Shown here: positions 4,466-5,891 of the stretch, in pieces
How positions within the stretch are numbered: the first letter of the stretch is position 1
How the letters are laid out: each line of letters starts with the position of its first letter
Assembly: GCA_030841245.1 (NCBI GenBank)
Contig: JAVEDG010000252.1
Location: 1 to 5,891 of the forward strand
From: Actinomycetota bacterium
Lineage (GTDB): Bacteria > Actinomycetota > Actinomycetes > JACCUZ01
DNA: 5,891 bases
Reading direction: 5' to 3'
Program-made: the position numbers and the translations under genes
The notes under the pieces: generated by a model
What the model was told of the DNA's origin: nothing
The model's input: only the letters and a program-made list of their open reading frames with translations
Databases searched by the model: none

Positions 4466-5891
4466 ATGGCGCGCCCCTCCTCCGACATCGTCGCGCCCAC
4501 GCGCGACGACCCGTTGGTGCGGGTGGCCAGCGAGGTGATCGGCGGGCCCGTGGGCCGGCGGGCCCGGCGGGACAGGTCGTGGTGGACTCCCGTACGGGTC
4601 ATGGTCGCGATGGTGTTCGTGGTGTCGTTCCTGGGCTTCGTGCAGAAGCTGCCCTGCCGCAGCGAGGGCTGGATCTCCCCGGGCAACTACTCGCACGCCT
4701 GCTACTCCGACATTCCGCCGCTCTACTACGGCCGCGGCCTCGCCCAGGGCGAGGTGCCCTACCTCGACCAACCGGCCGACCACCGGGTCGAGTACCCAGT
4801 CCTGACTGGACTCGGGATGTGGCTCACGGCGGCCCTGGTGCCGCACAGCGAGAACCCGACCGACCGCACGCGCTGGTTCTACGACATCAACGTCCTCGTG
4901 ATCGCGGTGTGCGCCGCTGTCGTCGTCGCGGCCACGGCACGCACCGCTGGAGCTCGTCCGTGGGATGCCGCGATGGTCGCGCTCGCTCCCACCCTCGCGC
5001 TGGCCGGAACCATCAACTGGGACCTGTACGCCGTGGCGCTGCTCTCGATGGCGATGCTCGCCTGGGCGCGAAGTCGTCCGGTCGCTGCCGGCGTCCTGAT
5101 CGGGCTGGCCGCGGCCGCCAAGTTCTACCCCGTGTTCTTCCTCGGCCCGCTGTTCCTGCTCTGCCTGCGGGCCGGGAGGCTTCGCGAGTTCGGCACTACC
5201 TTGGCCGCGGCAGTCGGCGCATGGCTGTTGGTGAACGTGCCGGTGATGCTCGTCGACTTCCACGGATGGGCGTACTTCTACACGTTCAACAAGTCGCGCG
5301 GTGAGAGCTGGGGCTCGCCCTGGGTGGTCCTCACCCAGCAGGGGCACGGCGTGCCGCCGCAAGCTCTCAACACGTTGGTGGGCGGGCTGTTCGCGGCGTC
5401 TTGCATCGCCATCGCCGGTCTTGCCCTCACCGCCGAACGTCGCCCGCGCCTGGCGCAGCTCGTGTTTCTCGTCGTGGCGGCGTTCCTTCTCACGAACAAG
5501 GTCTACTCGCCGCAGTACGTGCTGTGGCTGATCCCGCTGGCCGTGCTCGCCAGGCCGTCGTGGCGCGACTTCCTGATCTGGCAGGCCGGCGAGGTGCTGC
5601 ACTTCGTCGGCACCTGGATGTTCCTGATCGGGACGGCCAACACCGACGTCACCGCCAGCCGGTCGCTCGGGACCACGCCGTACGACATGTCGGTGCTAGC
5701 CCATATCGCCGCCACGCTCTACCTGGTGGTGATGGTGGTGCGCGACATCGTCCGGCCCGAGCACGACATCGTGCGCCGTGACGGTGCGGACGACCCGGGC
5801 GGCGGCGTGCTCGACGGCGAGCCCGACGCGTTCCGGCTGCGTGTCGGCAGCGCCGCCGCCGAGCACCGGGATCCCGTCCTCAGCCCACCGT
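4466..5891 (+). CDS. Polytopic GT-C glycosyltransferase (GT87/DUF2029-like), 3' end cut
   Basis: The visible 475 codons have no stop. They describe an integral membrane protein of the GT-C fold, resembling GT87/DUF2029 enzymes that transfer mannose or another sugar from a polyprenyl phosphate carrier to acceptors outside the membrane. A cytoplasmic basic N-terminus (1-42) precedes the first membrane helix (43-60). The first outer loop holds CYSDIPPLYYGRGL (79-92), whose Asp82 is the likely catalytic GT-C aspartate, then VEYPVLTG (108-115). Later conserved pieces are INWDLYAV (183-190), AAKFYPVFFLGPL (217-229) and VYSPQYVLWLIP (346-357). I count about ten to twelve hydrophobic segments up to residue 427, then a hydrophilic, acidic tail (428-475) that leaves the window. 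It starts 10 nt after the PBP stop, so co-transcription is likely, as with Rv0050-Rv0051. Donor and acceptor cannot be read from the sequence. The family assignment is firm at the GT-C level and less so at GT87. Confidence 0.88.
   Translation, partial: MARPSSDIVAPTRDDPLVRVASEVIGGPVGRRARRDRSWWTPVRVMVAMVFVVSFLGFVQKLPCRSEGWISPGNYSHACYSDIPPLYYGRGLAQGEVPYLDQPADHRVEYPVLTGLGMWLTAALVPHSENPTDRTRWFYDINVLVIAVCAAVVVAATARTAGARPWDAAMVALAPTLALAGTINWDLYAVALLSMAMLAWARSRPVAAGVLIGLAAAAKFYPVFFLGPLFLLCLRAGRLREFGTTLAAAVGAWLLVNVPVMLVDFHGWAYFYTFNKSRGESWGSPWVVLTQQGHGVPPQALNTLVGGLFAASCIAIAGLALTAERRPRLAQLVFLVVAAFLLTNKVYSPQYVLWLIPLAVLARPSWRDFLIWQAGEVLHFVGTWMFLIGTANTDVTASRSLGTTPYDMSVLAHIAATLYLVVMVVRDIVRPEHDIVRRDGADDPGGGVLDGEPDAFRLRVGSAAAEHRDPVLSPP

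Noticed and set aside
3526..4686. 386-aa minus-strand open frame opposite the PBP and GT-C genes
   Set aside because: It is Arg/Gly-rich with no domain, and it is antisense to confidently assigned transpeptidase motifs. It is a GC-codon shadow.
4409..5602. 397-aa minus-strand open frame opposite the GT-C gene
   Set aside because: The composition (His, Arg, Gln, Glu, no hydrophobic core) is that of antisense to membrane-helix codons. The plus strand carries the conserved GT-C motifs in a frame open from 4466 to the window end.

Overview
This window is high-GC DNA with GC-rich third codon positions, GTG and TTG starts, and proteins that read clearly as actinobacterial. It matches, from memory and not from a search, the conserved actinobacterial neighbourhood seen in Mycobacterium tuberculosis around Rv0046c (ino1), Rv0047c (PadR regulator), Rv0049 (DUF5318), Rv0050 (ponA1) and Rv0051 (membrane glycosyltransferase). 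The style of the proteins, including the Thr-Pro tail of the penicillin-binding protein, suggests a Nocardioides-like genus of Propionibacteriales, but that placement is tentative.

Left part (1-1663, minus strand): a PadR-family winged-helix repressor is followed 30 nt downstream by ino1, the inositol-3-phosphate synthase, which runs off the left edge with only about 15-25 C-terminal residues missing. The two genes look like one transcription unit. A sigma-70-type promoter (TTGCCA, 18 nt, TATCGT) can be read upstream of padR. A perfect 9-bp inverted repeat lies across its predicted start site, which is where an autorepressor would bind.

Middle (1664-2352): the 159-bp divergent intergenic region is followed on the plus strand by a small DUF5318 zinc-ribbon-like gene. 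It has no Shine-Dalgarno sequence but has a TAnnnT box at leaderless distance from its GTG. A 119-bp gap after it holds a hairpin and a TTGACA box.

Right part (2353-5891, plus strand): a complete bifunctional class A penicillin-binding protein (GT51 transglycosylase plus transpeptidase) is followed 10 nt later by a polytopic GT-C (GT87/DUF2029-like) glycosyltransferase that runs off the right edge. A hairpin holding the upstream stop codon in its loop spans the junction and hints at translational coupling.

The genes share an envelope theme: inositol phosphate feeds phosphatidylinositol lipids (and mycothiol where it is made), the PBP builds peptidoglycan, and the GT-C enzyme probably transfers a sugar from a polyprenyl phosphate donor outside the membrane. 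This is a core chromosomal region. I see no mobile element, CRISPR array, RNA gene or sign of transfer, and no clearly new system. The best leads are the padR-ino1 operator and the two uncharacterised genes, DUF5318 and the GT-C enzyme.
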